Positions 1 to 9,444 of a DNA stretch of 39,612 nt are shown piece after piece (the first letter of the stretch is position 1; every line of letters starts with the position of its first letter). The position numbers were made by a program, and so were the translations under genes. Under the pieces are notes generated by a model. The model did not search any database and had not been told where the DNA came from. It saw nothing but the letters and a program-made list of their open reading frames with translations. Location of the stretch: positions 1 through 39,612 of the forward strand of contig CANGCK010000030.1 of NCBI GenBank assembly GCA_947452295.1, in the 5' to 3' direction. The DNA comes from Sphingobacteriia bacterium (GTDB taxonomy: Bacteria > Bacteroidota > Bacteroidia > Chitinophagales > Chitinophagaceae).

Positions 1-42
1 AATTAACAATTTGAAAAAGAGATTATATCGGATACAATAAAT

Positions 43-85
43 AAAAGAGCGGGCTGTTAAATAATATTTAACAGCCCGCTCTTTT
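43..85. terminator. Bidirectional intrinsic terminator after susD
   Basis: Perfect inverted repeat: 43-63 pairs with 65-85, with a GC-rich core (GAGCGGGCTG). It is flanked by A-tract on the left and T-tract on the right, so it can act as a rho-independent terminator on either strand. It lies 22 bases beyond the susD stop and closes the minus-strand susC-susD transcript. Confidence 0.9.
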
Positions 86-107
86 TATTTTAGATCAACA
101 CAATTAA

Positions 108-1532
108 CTAGTTAGAGTAACCAGGATTTTGTTGAATTAAAGCGTTTGCTTGAATTTCAGTATTTGGAATTGGCAATAAGAATCTGAAATTACCGGCAGG
201 TAAAGTTTCAGCTCCATTGTAAATATCGTCACCAATACGAACAACAGGTAAGTTTCTTCTTTTTAAATCCCAAAAACGATGTCCTTCAAAAGGTAATTCT
301 TTGAAACGCTCGTCCATTAATGCTGTAATGAAATCGTCTTTAGTTGCAAATGTAGCATTAGTATAACCCGTAATACGAGCTGCGCGTAAAGCATTTAAAT
401 CTTTAGCCGCATTTACTAAATCATTGCCTTCAGCATAAGCTTCTGCACGAATTAAATACATTTCACCCGTTCTAAATACTTTAGCATCAGCCACATTTTC
501 AGCAGCAGTACCATAAGCTGTACCTGCATACTTAGCAATTAATCTGGTTTGACGAGTAGGAGCTAATGTAGTTTCATCTTTAAAATAAGCGCCAAAACGA
601 ACATCCTTTACTTTATCATAAGCATCCCATAATTTTCCAGAAGGAGCCCAAGTTACAGTACCGATATTTGATGCGCTAGCAGATGTACCTCTGTAAAGAG
701 ATCCAATTCTACCACCTACAGAAGAAGTACGGCTTAATTTAAATGACACCTCGCTATTGTTTGCATCCTTCCAGATACCTGGGAAGTTTGCTGCAGTAGC
801 TAATGGAATTGCAGTAATATATTCTGAGCTATACTTAATTGCATCAGCATATTCTTTTAAATATATTGCAACACGCGCTTGTAATGCAGAAGCAGATGGT
901 GCAGTTGCTCTGTAAATATCAGTTAATGCAGTAGGCAATAAAGTTTTTGCATCAGCTAAATCAGCTTTAAGTTTAACAAAGTAAGGACCAACTGTAATTC
1001 TAGCTTGTGGATCTAAAGAAGGTACTTCCATGTATGCCATTGCTAAATCAGTAGATACCGCACTATTGCTATAATATCTGTACAACTCAAAATGACAAAA
1101 AGCTCTTAAAAATAAAGCCTCACCTTTTAAGCGGTTTTTTAAGGTAGTTTCTGCCGAAGTTGTTGCTGTAATATTAGGCAATGCAACTAATACTCTATTT
1201 GCACGATCAATTACTCTGTAGTAAAGGTTAAACGCTGTAAAGTTATCTCTGATACCAATATCTGTGGTACCATACTTCCATTCGTGCGTTGTGTTAGAAT
1301 TGTAAAATTCTGCAGTTCTAACTTCATCAGCTAAAACACTGTTTAATAAAATGCCCATTTCGACATTCATGGCAGAATAAGCACCAATAACAGCTTGTTC
1401 TGCATTTGCTACGGATTTAAGTGCCACATCTCCGCCTATAAAATCGGTTTCTTTAACCTCTATCACTTTTTGGCAAGATGCAAAAAGAGATAGGACGATA
1501 AAGGACCCTATAATTAATTTATTATTTTTCAT
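108..1532 (-). CDS. susD: SusD/RagB family outer membrane lipoprotein
   Basis: Surface nutrient-binding lipoprotein that caps a SusC-type TonB-dependent channel. The 474-residue length is typical. It has a type II signal peptide ending LFASC, with lipidated Cys20. The C-terminal half carries family hallmarks: a TPR-like segment GEMYLIRAEAYAEG, then DERFKELPFEGHRFWDLKR, then a PIPNTEIQAN..NPGY ending. It starts 18 bases after the susC stop, so the two are co-transcribed. No glycoside hydrolase, sulfatase or anti-sigma gene is next to the pair, so the substrate cannot be read from context. The family call is firm; the ligand is unknown. Confidence 0.96.
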   Translation of the reverse strand: MKNNKLIIGSFIVLSLFASCQKVIEVKETDFIGGDVALKSVANAEQAVIGAYSAMNVEMGILLNSVLADEVRTAEFYNSNTTHEWKYGTTDIGIRDNFTAFNLYYRVIDRANRVLVALPNITATTSAETTLKNRLKGEALFLRAFCHFELYRYYSNSAVSTDLAMAYMEVPSLDPQARITVGPYFVKLKADLADAKTLLPTALTDIYRATAPSASALQARVAIYLKEYADAIKYSSEYITAIPLATAANFPGIWKDANNSEVSFKLSRTSSVGGRIGSLYRGTSASASNIGTVTWAPSGKLWDAYDKVKDVRFGAYFKDETTLAPTRQTRLIAKYAGTAYGTAAENVADAKVFRTGEMYLIRAEAYAEGNDLVNAAKDLNALRAARITGYTNATFATKDDFITALMDERFKELPFEGHRFWDLKRRNLPVVRIGDDIYNGAETLPAGNFRFLLPIPNTEIQANALIQQNPGYSN

Positions 1533-1550
1533 TTGATGAATTTTTTTGAA

Positions 1551-4500
1551 TTAGAAATTAATATCTAAACCTACAACTACTGTACGTGGGTTAGGATATT
1601 CATTCAGACTTATGTTGTTGTTATCTTCAGGATCTAAACCTCTCCATGGGCTCCAAATGGCTAAATTTTGTCCTTGTACATAAAAACGACCACCTTTTAG
1701 TAAAGTTGTACCAGCGCCATTTTTAACTTCAGGTAGTTGATAAGTAACCATAATATTTCTCAAACGTAAAAATTTAGCATCTTCTAAATCAGAAGAAGTA
1801 AAGCCTCTACCGTATTGTGCTGAGCTTTCGAATAATTTAACATCTCCTGGTTTTTGCCATTGATTGTCGATTAACTCTCTAGATAGGCGAACAATACCTG
1901 CATAAAATGGATTAGTAATCCAGTTACGTGTATTGTTACTACGAACAACATCAAACTGATAAGAGAATAATCCAGACAGAGTAAAACGTTTAACACGAAC
2001 TTCAAAATCAAAACCACCTACATGTTTAGGTAAGTAAGTTCCGAATTTTGCAAATTTGCCTCCTAATGCAGGATCGTAAACAGTTGTACCATCAGCAGCT
2101 TCAAACATAGGGCGACCTGTAGCAGGATCTGCACCTAAATAGTTGTAAGTGTAGTGAGAACCATAGGGTAATCCTTTTCTAATTACAAATGTTCCTAAGA
2201 AGTATTCATTAACTAGACCTAAATCTTCAATAAGGTTTTTATTCATTGAATGATTCCATCCAAATGTTAAACCAAAATCTTTTTTCTTAATTGCTTCTAC
2301 TTTGATTGATGCCTCGATACCTTTATTAGACATAATACCAGCATTAATGTCTAATGAACTAAAACCAGTTGTTCCAGATAATGGTTGGCTAACAAATAAA
2401 TCTTTTGTTTTGTAATCGTACACATCAAAAGTAACCTGAACTCTATTTTTCCATAAAGCAAATTCAGCGCCTACATTTAATTGTTCGATGTTTTCAATTT
2501 TCAAGTTAGGGTTACCAGAACCTGTAGGAACTAAACCAGTAACACTTGATCCAGCATAACTTGCTGTACCAAAAGTTGGTACTTGAGGGCCTTGATAGTT
2601 AGGAAGAGAGCCTAAATAAGTACCATAAGAGTTAAGAGGTATACTTCCAATATTTGGTACTATACCATAGCTTGCTTTAACTTTAAAGTCGCTGAAAATA
2701 TTTTGATTTTTAAGGAAATTTTCTTGTAATGTGTTCCAGATAAAACCGGTAGACCAAGTAGTAATTTCTCTGTTGTTAATATTTACAATCCTTGAAGTTC
2801 CATCTCTTCTGATATTTGCATTAATAGTGTACCTGTTATCATAAGTATATTTTGTGGTTGCAAAATATGATCTGATACCAAATTCACTCTTGGCACTGGT
2901 TCCTCTTTGAGGATAAGTTGCGGCACCATTTGTAGGCAAATCACCTGCACCTTGGCCTGTTTCCGTTAAACGAGCATCTAAGTTATACAAAGTAAGACCT
3001 AAACCTCTGTTGTAACCTTGAACTACTTCAAAATATGCTCCGGCATTTAAATCGTGTTTACCGAATTTTTTTGCATATACTGCACTTGAAGTATTAATTA
3101 ACTGAGAGAATATATTGTAACCTTCCTGCACTAAACCAGAACTAAATGACTGTAATTGTCCGATGTATGAATTCGCGTTGATATAACGGTTAGAATAATT
3201 AGAGGAAACATCAATACCAAATGTATTTTTCAACGTAATGTCTTGAGACAATTTATACATCAAGTTGATAGAAGAGTTTACCTTAATTTGGTTAGAATTA
3301 CGTTTTGAGTTTTGTAATCCTTCTAACATATTCGCAACTTGTTTTAAAGCAAGTGTTGTATTAGATCCATAATTCAATGTACCATCTGGTTTGAAGGGAT
3401 TTTCATACGTTTTAGCACGGAAAATCATTTGGAAAGGGTTTCTAGAACTATTTCCCAATAATTCACCTTCAGATAATTTAGACAAAGAATAACCAATGGT
3501 ATTATTTAATTGGATAGAGAATTTATCACTAACATTTTGATCTAAATTAAAACGTAATGTATATCTCTTCAATTGAGAACCAATATCAATACCTTGTTGG
3601 TTAAAAAATGAACCAGAAAGATAAAATTTAGTTTTATCGTTACCACCAGAAACAGTAAGCTCATTGGTTTGAGAAATACCTTGGCGGAAAAATAAATCTG
3701 AATAATTCATGTCAATTGCACTGATACTATCTAACATTGCTTGTTTTCTGAAAGCAGTCATACCTGCAGGAATAGCCGGATTTAAGGGAGAATAAGTCCA
3801 ACCTGGAGTGTTCGCAGATTTTGTTCTTTCTTCGTAAGCTAAAGTTTCTTTAGTGCTCATCAAATTCATTCTAGTAAAATCGGGTGCACTTGTGATACCA
3901 TACTGATTTCTGAAAGATAAATTTGATTGACCAGCTTTACCTCTTTTTGTAGTAATAACGATAACACCAGTACCGCCACGTGCTCCATACAATGCAGCTG
4001 CATTTGCATCTTTTAATACTGTAATAGATTCAAAATCATCTGGATTAAGTGTTTGCATATCTCCAGAAGGCAAAGGTACTCCATCAATTATGTAAAGTGG
4101 TTGAGCACCAGCACCAGAAATCGACTTAATACCACGAATGGTAATTGAAGCACTAGAACCTGGCTGACCAGAACCTGAGTTTACCAACATACCTGGCACA
4201 CGACCTTGTAATGCTTGGTCGAAAGCACCAACAGGTACAGATTCAACCAATTTACCACTAATAGTGGTAGCTGCACCGGCAAACTGTGATTTTTTCACAC
4301 GAGAGTAACCAGTAACTACTATATCCTCTAAATTTTCAATTTTTGAGATAAGCGATACATTAATTACATTACTTTTTTCTACTTTAACCTCTTTTGTGCC
4401 AAGATTTAAAGCAGAGATAATTAAAGACTTAATACTTCCTTCTACTGTAAGACTAAAAGTACCGTCTTCTTTTGTTGTTGTACCATTAGCGGTACCTTTT

Positions 4501-4631
4501 ACCAAAACGGAGGCTCCTACAACAGGGTTTCCCTTCTCGTCGGTAATCTTTCCTGTTAAAGTGCGGTTTTGCGCTTGCAATTGCAATAACGACAGAACCA
4601 AACACATGAACAATGTGACTAGTTTTCTCAT
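1551..4631 (-). CDS. susC: SusC/RagA family TonB-dependent outer membrane transporter
   Basis: TonB-energised outer membrane channel that imports an oligomer delivered by its SusD partner. Of 1026 residues, about 1-20 are a signal peptide (ends LQAQ), 22-105 a carboxypeptidase-regulatory-like beta-sandwich (GKITDEKGNPVVGASVLVKG), about 115-230 the plug (ALQGRVPGMLV.., SITIRGI, PLYIIDGVPL), and the rest the 22-strand barrel ending VGLDINF. No N-terminal STN domain is visible, so it is probably not an ECF sigma/anti-sigma transducer. The upstream neighbour on the same strand is an RND exporter 151 bases away. I found no exact TAnnTTTG word in the AT-rich gap, so its promoter is unplaced. Confidence 0.96.
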   Translation of the reverse strand: MRKLVTLFMCLVLSLLQLQAQNRTLTGKITDEKGNPVVGASVLVKGTANGTTTKEDGTFSLTVEGSIKSLIISALNLGTKEVKVEKSNVINVSLISKIENLEDIVVTGYSRVKKSQFAGAATTISGKLVESVPVGAFDQALQGRVPGMLVNSGSGQPGSSASITIRGIKSISGAGAQPLYIIDGVPLPSGDMQTLNPDDFESITVLKDANAAALYGARGGTGVIVITTKRGKAGQSNLSFRNQYGITSAPDFTRMNLMSTKETLAYEERTKSANTPGWTYSPLNPAIPAGMTAFRKQAMLDSISAIDMNYSDLFFRQGISQTNELTVSGGNDKTKFYLSGSFFNQQGIDIGSQLKRYTLRFNLDQNVSDKFSIQLNNTIGYSLSKLSEGELLGNSSRNPFQMIFRAKTYENPFKPDGTLNYGSNTTLALKQVANMLEGLQNSKRNSNQIKVNSSINLMYKLSQDITLKNTFGIDVSSNYSNRYINANSYIGQLQSFSSGLVQEGYNIFSQLINTSSAVYAKKFGKHDLNAGAYFEVVQGYNRGLGLTLYNLDARLTETGQGAGDLPTNGAATYPQRGTSAKSEFGIRSYFATTKYTYDNRYTINANIRRDGTSRIVNINNREITTWSTGFIWNTLQENFLKNQNIFSDFKVKASYGIVPNIGSIPLNSYGTYLGSLPNYQGPQVPTFGTASYAGSSVTGLVPTGSGNPNLKIENIEQLNVGAEFALWKNRVQVTFDVYDYKTKDLFVSQPLSGTTGFSSLDINAGIMSNKGIEASIKVEAIKKKDFGLTFGWNHSMNKNLIEDLGLVNEYFLGTFVIRKGLPYGSHYTYNYLGADPATGRPMFEAADGTTVYDPALGGKFAKFGTYLPKHVGGFDFEVRVKRFTLSGLFSYQFDVVRSNNTRNWITNPFYAGIVRLSRELIDNQWQKPGDVKLFESSAQYGRGFTSSDLEDAKFLRLRNIMVTYQLPEVKNGAGTTLLKGGRFYVQGQNLAIWSPWRGLDPEDNNNISLNEYPNPRTVVVGLDINF

Positions 4632-4782
4632 ATATCAGTTTTTAATTTTACTAAAGGTGAAATTAGTTAAAGAAATCCTAATTAAGACAACAAATGTGAA
4701 TAATTTGTTTAAATAGGAACATTTTTTTAGAAAAATTTAATTTTATTATATTTTTAAAATATTCAATATGTTAATATTATTA

Positions 4783-7104
4783 TTATTTCCTTCCTAACAC
4801 ACTGATTATCAATACTGGAAGTAATAGCAAATTAGTTATTGTGCCCACCACCAAGGTTAATGAAGTTAGCCAACCCAAGGCGTTGGTGCCTCCAAACTGA
4901 CTAAAGCAGAATATAATAAAGCCCGCAACCAACACCAAGGAAGTATAAATTATACTGATTCCGGTATGTCGTATGGTTTCTACCAATGTTTTCTGCACAT
5001 TTCCACTATGTAAAGGCAATTCTTGCTTGTAATTAATTAGGAAACGGATGGTAACATCTATAACAATGCCCAATGCCACACTAAATACCAATACGGTAGA
5101 TGGTTTTAAAGCAATACCCGTCCAGCCCATAACCCCGGCCGTAATAATTAGCGGTACTAAATTGGGTATTAAAGAACAAACTAATATTTTAAATGACCTG
5201 AATAAGTACAACATACAAAGGGTAATCAATAAAAAAGCCCAGAAAATACTTTCTTTTAGTCCCTTAATGATGAAATTAGACCCTTCTAAAAAGCTTACAC
5301 TGCTTCCGGTAAAACTTACTTTATAGTTTGCAGTATCGAATATTTCGGCAGATTTGGCTTCAAACTGTTGTAGTATTAATGGCAATTTAGCGCTACCCAC
5401 ATCCTTCATATTCACACTAATACGCGCTACTTGCTTATTGGAATCTATAAAATTACTCAGCATTTTAGTTAATGGAGATGCACTTTTTTTAGTACTATCA
5501 TTCTTTTCTTTTAAATAAGGCCCTATAAAAGCTACATCCGATTCATACGGTATAGAATAACTTAAACTATCTCCATCATAAAAAGCTTGCTTAGCAAATT
5601 TTAATCCCTCAATAAAAGAAAGTGGTCTGGCTGTTGTGGTGTCTGCATCTAAATAAGCAGAAAACTCATCTATTTTAGCAATGGGCTTTAAAGATCGTAG
5701 AAGTCCATTTTTTTTCTTGGTATCAATCACAATTTCTAAGGGCAATACTCCACCAAAATTGCTTTCAAACCATTTTAAATCAGTAAATATTTTGTCTTCT
5801 TTGGGCAGGTCATCTACAATAAATCCTTCACTTTTGATTTTGGTAATACCAATAGTTGCAAAAGCCAATAACACTATTGTAATTCCGTACACCCAACGGG
5901 TATGATGAAAAGCCCATCGTTCGACTCTTACCAGTATTTTAGCCAATATTTTACTGTCTAAATAATTGGTATGTTTTGCCTTAGGTACTGTTAAAAAACT
6001 CAATACCGGCGGGATGAAAATCAACGAGATAAAAAACAATAAAAATATATTAATGCCTGCTACTGCTCCGAATTCTTTTAATAAATCACTTTTTGTTAAT
6101 GCAAACACTGCAAAACCAATTGCCGCAGCAATATTACAAAACAAGGTAACAATACCCATTCGGCCTACCATGGTAATTAAGGCTTCATTTTTATTACCAG
6201 TTTCGCGAAAAGAAGTATGGTATTTATTTAAAAAATAAATGCAATTAGGTACGCCAATTACTACAACCAAAGGTGGAATTAATGCAGTGAGTAGCGTAAT
6301 CTTGTAGCCCAATAATACCAATGTTCCTACACTCCATATTACCCCCATTCCTACCACCAACAAGCTCATAAGCATTGCGCTAAAAGAGCGGAAAAATAAC
6401 AAAAGTGTTATAGCAGACAGCAACAATGAACCTATTAAAAACCAGTTCATTTCATCTTTAATTCTATCACCCATAATTGTTCTGATATAGGGCAACCCAC
6501 TGATGTGCGAGGTAGTTTTTGTCGCTTTTTCAAATGACCTGATTTCTTTGAGAATATTGCCCATCATTATTGAACGGTACTTGTTATTGATGGTATCTTT
6601 ATCTACATTGATACCCATTATAAATGCACCTGCTTCCGGATTATAAAGTAATGAACGATAAAAAGGTAGGTTTTCGAAAACCGATTTTGCACTATCCAAT
6701 AATTGTTGCGATTGATATGGATAGGTGAATATTTTTTGTGGGACTAATTTTTTATTTAATGTGTCGTTCAGCAGGGTAACTGTTTCCGGAATACTTAAAA
6801 CGCCCGTTACACCGGGTATTTTTACTATTTGTTTATGTAAATCGGCTACAGCATTAAAAAAGTCAACTGAGTAGAACGCTTTAGTTTGAATACCCACCAC
6901 GATAGTATTCCCATCTGCTCCAAACTGCTTTAAAAAATTTTGGTAGTCGATGTATTTTTGATTGTCGGTAGGCAATGCCCTGGTGAAGTCGTAACTCAAT
7001 TGCACTTTGCTGGCTTGCCATGTCATCAATCCGGTAGCAATAAATAACACTATCAACAATACCACTCTGTACTTCAAAATAAATTTTCCTGCTTTATACC
7101 ACAT
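4783..7104 (-). CDS. RND superfamily exporter (MMPL family)
   Basis: Predicted proton-driven inner membrane exporter of the MMPL/HAE3 type, 773 residues from the ATG at 7102-7104. I prefer this start (MWYKAGKF) to an in-frame TTG ten codons upstream. The protein has two similar halves. Each has one TM segment (about residues 12-28, VLLIVLFIATGLMTW, in the first half), a large periplasmic loop, then a bundle of five TM segments (about 220-385 in half one; the last 150 residues in half two, with FWAFLLITLCMLYLF and VFSVALGIVIDVTIRFL). Hydrophobic compounds such as lipids or hopanoids are exported by relatives; the substrate here is unknown. It is the third gene after rpoN and the PAP2-like gene, with short gaps, and is probably in their operon. 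Confidence 0.9.
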   Translation of the reverse strand: MWYKAGKFILKYRVVLLIVLFIATGLMTWQASKVQLSYDFTRALPTDNQKYIDYQNFLKQFGADGNTIVVGIQTKAFYSVDFFNAVADLHKQIVKIPGVTGVLSIPETVTLLNDTLNKKLVPQKIFTYPYQSQQLLDSAKSVFENLPFYRSLLYNPEAGAFIMGINVDKDTINNKYRSIMMGNILKEIRSFEKATKTTSHISGLPYIRTIMGDRIKDEMNWFLIGSLLLSAITLLLFFRSFSAMLMSLLVVGMGVIWSVGTLVLLGYKITLLTALIPPLVVVIGVPNCIYFLNKYHTSFRETGNKNEALITMVGRMGIVTLFCNIAAAIGFAVFALTKSDLLKEFGAVAGINIFLLFFISLIFIPPVLSFLTVPKAKHTNYLDSKILAKILVRVERWAFHHTRWVYGITIVLLAFATIGITKIKSEGFIVDDLPKEDKIFTDLKWFESNFGGVLPLEIVIDTKKKNGLLRSLKPIAKIDEFSAYLDADTTTARPLSFIEGLKFAKQAFYDGDSLSYSIPYESDVAFIGPYLKEKNDSTKKSASPLTKMLSNFIDSNKQVARISVNMKDVGSAKLPLILQQFEAKSAEIFDTANYKVSFTGSSVSFLEGSNFIIKGLKESIFWAFLLITLCMLYLFRSFKILVCSLIPNLVPLIITAGVMGWTGIALKPSTVLVFSVALGIVIDVTIRFLINYKQELPLHSGNVQKTLVETIRHTGISIIYTSLVLVAGFIIFCFSQFGGTNALGWLTSLTLVVGTITNLLLLPVLIISVLGRK

Positions 7105-7162
7105 AATTGGGGGGTAGATTATAATGAGGTGCAAAGAAACTAAAAATAAGGCAGTATTTGAA

Positions 7163-7831
7163 TTACATCGCTACATAATAAGCAATCAATTGAGAAATAA
7201 TGCCTACTACTAATCCCGTATAAATTTCTTTTACTGTATGGTTACTTACCATAAACCGAGCGGTACAAACAAGTCCTGCAATGATCAATGCAATGCTGAT
7301 TGGTATTCCGTTGGCCACTTCATAAAAGAAAGAGGTAAGAATAACAGCTGTTGCAAAGCCGCCTACTCCCATGGCATGCATACTTATTTTGGCGTAATTA
7401 TTGATTATTAAACCGGCAATTGTTGCAAGAAAAACCCCCATGAAGAAAAATTTCAACACTTCGGGTTGATCGGGGAAATTTCGGCTTAGATAGTACATCC
7501 ACCAATAGAAAAACATGGTGATGATGTAGGGAACAATGCGTTCTTTTTGTGTTCGTAAAAAAATACTCTCACTAAATTTCAGGCGCCACAAAAGAAATAC
7601 TGCGAAAGCTGGAAAAAAAGCTGTTAACCAAACTACCCCAAAGAGGCGCATTTTTAACTGCCACGCTGTTATGCCAGCAAATGCATAGGGGAAATGCAAA
7701 ATGAGGTATATAAAAAAATACGAAGGGATGAATATAGGATGAAATATGTATGACAATAATTTACCCAATAACCTCCATACAATATTGTGGTTGGGCGTTT
7801 CGGGCTGTGTGCTCATTGATTCATTTAACAT
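7163..7831 (-). CDS. PAP2-like integral membrane protein
   Basis: 222-residue polytopic membrane protein with about six TM segments. Residues 96-102 (KERIVPY), 148-152 (KISMH) and 191-202 (ARFMVSNHTVKE, i.e. R-x5-H-x3-E) line up in order with the three PAP2 phosphatase motifs (KxxxxxxRP, PSGH, SRxxxxxHxxxD). The match is partial: the P-S-G of motif 2 is I-S-M and the last Asp is Glu. Activity on undecaprenyl or lipid phosphates is therefore plausible but unproven. A second ATG lies at codon 6. The gene starts 27 bases after the rpoN stop and ends 58 bases before the RND exporter start. Confidence 0.7.
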   Translation of the reverse strand: MLNESMSTQPETPNHNIVWRLLGKLLSYIFHPIFIPSYFFIYLILHFPYAFAGITAWQLKMRLFGVVWLTAFFPAFAVFLLWRLKFSESIFLRTQKERIVPYIITMFFYWWMYYLSRNFPDQPEVLKFFFMGVFLATIAGLIINNYAKISMHAMGVGGFATAVILTSFFYEVANGIPISIALIIAGLVCTARFMVSNHTVKEIYTGLVVGIISQLIAYYVAM

Positions 7832-7858
7832 ATTGCTATTTTGTATTACTCTATTTTT

Positions 7859-9349
7859 TTATAATTCTTTTCTTAACCTTGCAACGGGCACATTTAATTG
7901 CTCTCTGTATTTTGCCACTGTTCTTCTGGCAATATTATACCCTTTTTCCTGCAGCATTTCGGTTAATATTTCATCACTTAGTGGCTTACGCTTATCTTCT
8001 GCTTCAATGATATTGCTTAATATTTTCTTTACTTCGCGGGTACTGACTTCTTCCCCACTATCGGTACTTAATGATTCACTGAAGAAAAATTTTAGCCGGT
8101 AAGTGCCAAATTCTGTTTGTACAAACTTACTATTGGCTACCCTACTTACTGTAGAAATATCGAGCCCTGTCATTTCTGCAATATCTTTTAAAATCATTGG
8201 GCGCATGGTGGTTTCATCACCGGTTAAAAAAAACGCTTGCTGGTACTTCATGATAGAGCTCATGGTACCAATAAGTGTTTCTTGCCGCTGTTTAATCATA
8301 TCTATAAACCATTTTGCCGAATCTATTTTTTGTTTAATAAAGAGTACTGCTTCTTTTTGTCGTTTGTCTTTTTTACTTCCTTTTTCATAATCTTTCAGCA
8401 TGTCTTTATACCCTTCACTAATGCGCAAATCGGGTGCATTTTTAGCATTTAAGGTAAGTTCTAATATGCCATTGTTGTTGATTACAAAAAAATCGGGAAT
8501 GATATAGCTTTCTGCTTTATTAATTTCGCCAATATTGCCACCTGGCTTAGGATTCAGCTTAATGATTTGATGAATTACTTCTTTGAGTTGTTCATCTGTT
8601 AAGTTTAGGCTTCGTTGTATTTTTTCGTAATGTTTTTTAGTAAACTCATCAAAGTATTTACTTAGGATTTGAATGGCTAATTCTACTGATTGTCCTTCAT
8701 CCGTTTTTCTTTTTAACTGCAGTAATAAACATTCCTGTAAATCGCGTGCTGCTATACCGGGAGGATCGAACTGTTGAATTTGTTGGATGATGATTTCGAT
8801 TTCTTTTTCTTCAACTATTAAACTCTGCCGAAAAGCCAAGTCATCGGCAATTGAACTCAATGCCCTTCTTAAATAACCATCATCATCTAAACTGCCCACC
8901 ACCTGTTCGGCAATTTTATAGCTTTTTTCATCTAACTCCAACAAACCCAATTGATTTAAAATCAGCTCATGAAAGCTGGTTTCGATACTAATAGGAATTA
9001 CTTGTTGATCATCCATTTCAGGATAATTGTCGTCTTTGGTTTTATAATCGGCAATTTCACCATCGTCGTCAACAATATACTCAGTTAGGTCCACATTGTC
9101 GTATTCATCCTCACTTCCATCTAAGGTTGTTTCTTCTTCATCAGATGAATCAAATTCATCTTTAAGTTCATCACTAAATTCATCATCGCTTCCTTCTTCC
9201 CCTTGTTCTAAAGCGGGATTTTCTTCTAATTCTTCCTTAATTCTTTCTTCTAAATTGGCAGTGGGCACTTGCAACAATTTCATTAACTGAATCTGTTGGG
9301 GAGACAGTTTTTGAAGTAGTTTTTGTTGAAGAGATTGACTAAGTGACAT
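7859..9349 (-). CDS. rpoN: RNA polymerase sigma-54 factor
   Basis: Alternative sigma factor that reads -24/-12 promoters and needs an AAA+ activator. The 496 residues include the glutamine/leucine-rich region I (SLSQSLQQKLLQKLSPQQIQ, residues 2-21), a strongly acidic region II (about 50-115, runs of D/E), the core-binding region (about 120-330, with GSLDDDGYLRR and FDPPGIAARDLQECLLLQL), a helix-turn-helix (DIAEMTGLDISTVSRVAN) and the invariant RpoN box ARRTVAKYRE at 474-483. It follows the DegT aminotransferase by 95 bases and leads the PAP2-like and RND genes. No sigma-54 activator is in this window. Confidence 0.98.
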   Translation of the reverse strand: MSLSQSLQQKLLQKLSPQQIQLMKLLQVPTANLEERIKEELEENPALEQGEEGSDDEFSDELKDEFDSSDEEETTLDGSEDEYDNVDLTEYIVDDDGEIADYKTKDDNYPEMDDQQVIPISIETSFHELILNQLGLLELDEKSYKIAEQVVGSLDDDGYLRRALSSIADDLAFRQSLIVEEKEIEIIIQQIQQFDPPGIAARDLQECLLLQLKRKTDEGQSVELAIQILSKYFDEFTKKHYEKIQRSLNLTDEQLKEVIHQIIKLNPKPGGNIGEINKAESYIIPDFFVINNNGILELTLNAKNAPDLRISEGYKDMLKDYEKGSKKDKRQKEAVLFIKQKIDSAKWFIDMIKQRQETLIGTMSSIMKYQQAFFLTGDETTMRPMILKDIAEMTGLDISTVSRVANSKFVQTEFGTYRLKFFFSESLSTDSGEEVSTREVKKILSNIIEAEDKRKPLSDEILTEMLQEKGYNIARRTVAKYREQLNVPVARLRKEL

Positions 9350-9444
9350 TTACCTAATTGATTTCGCGGTAAATTTACATAGAATTACTTTGATGCGTTG
9401 AAGGAAAAATAATTATTTAGTTGTATCAAATGGTTTAGCTGCAA

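Noticed and set aside
4632..4782. Promoter or terminator in the AT-rich gap upstream of susC
   Set aside because: There is an AT-only imperfect palindrome and a CACATTTG near-match on the minus strand, but nothing exact enough to call.
108..7104. Polysaccharide utilisation locus around susC-susD
   Set aside because: No glycoside hydrolase, lyase, sulfatase or hybrid two-component gene lies beside the pair; the GH3 fusion at 12 kb is on the other strand, has its own promoter and looks directed at peptidoglycan.
9096..9290. Serine-rich plus-strand ORF opposite rpoN
   Set aside because: It is the antisense of the acidic region II of rpoN; the Ser bias comes from reversed Asp/Glu codons.
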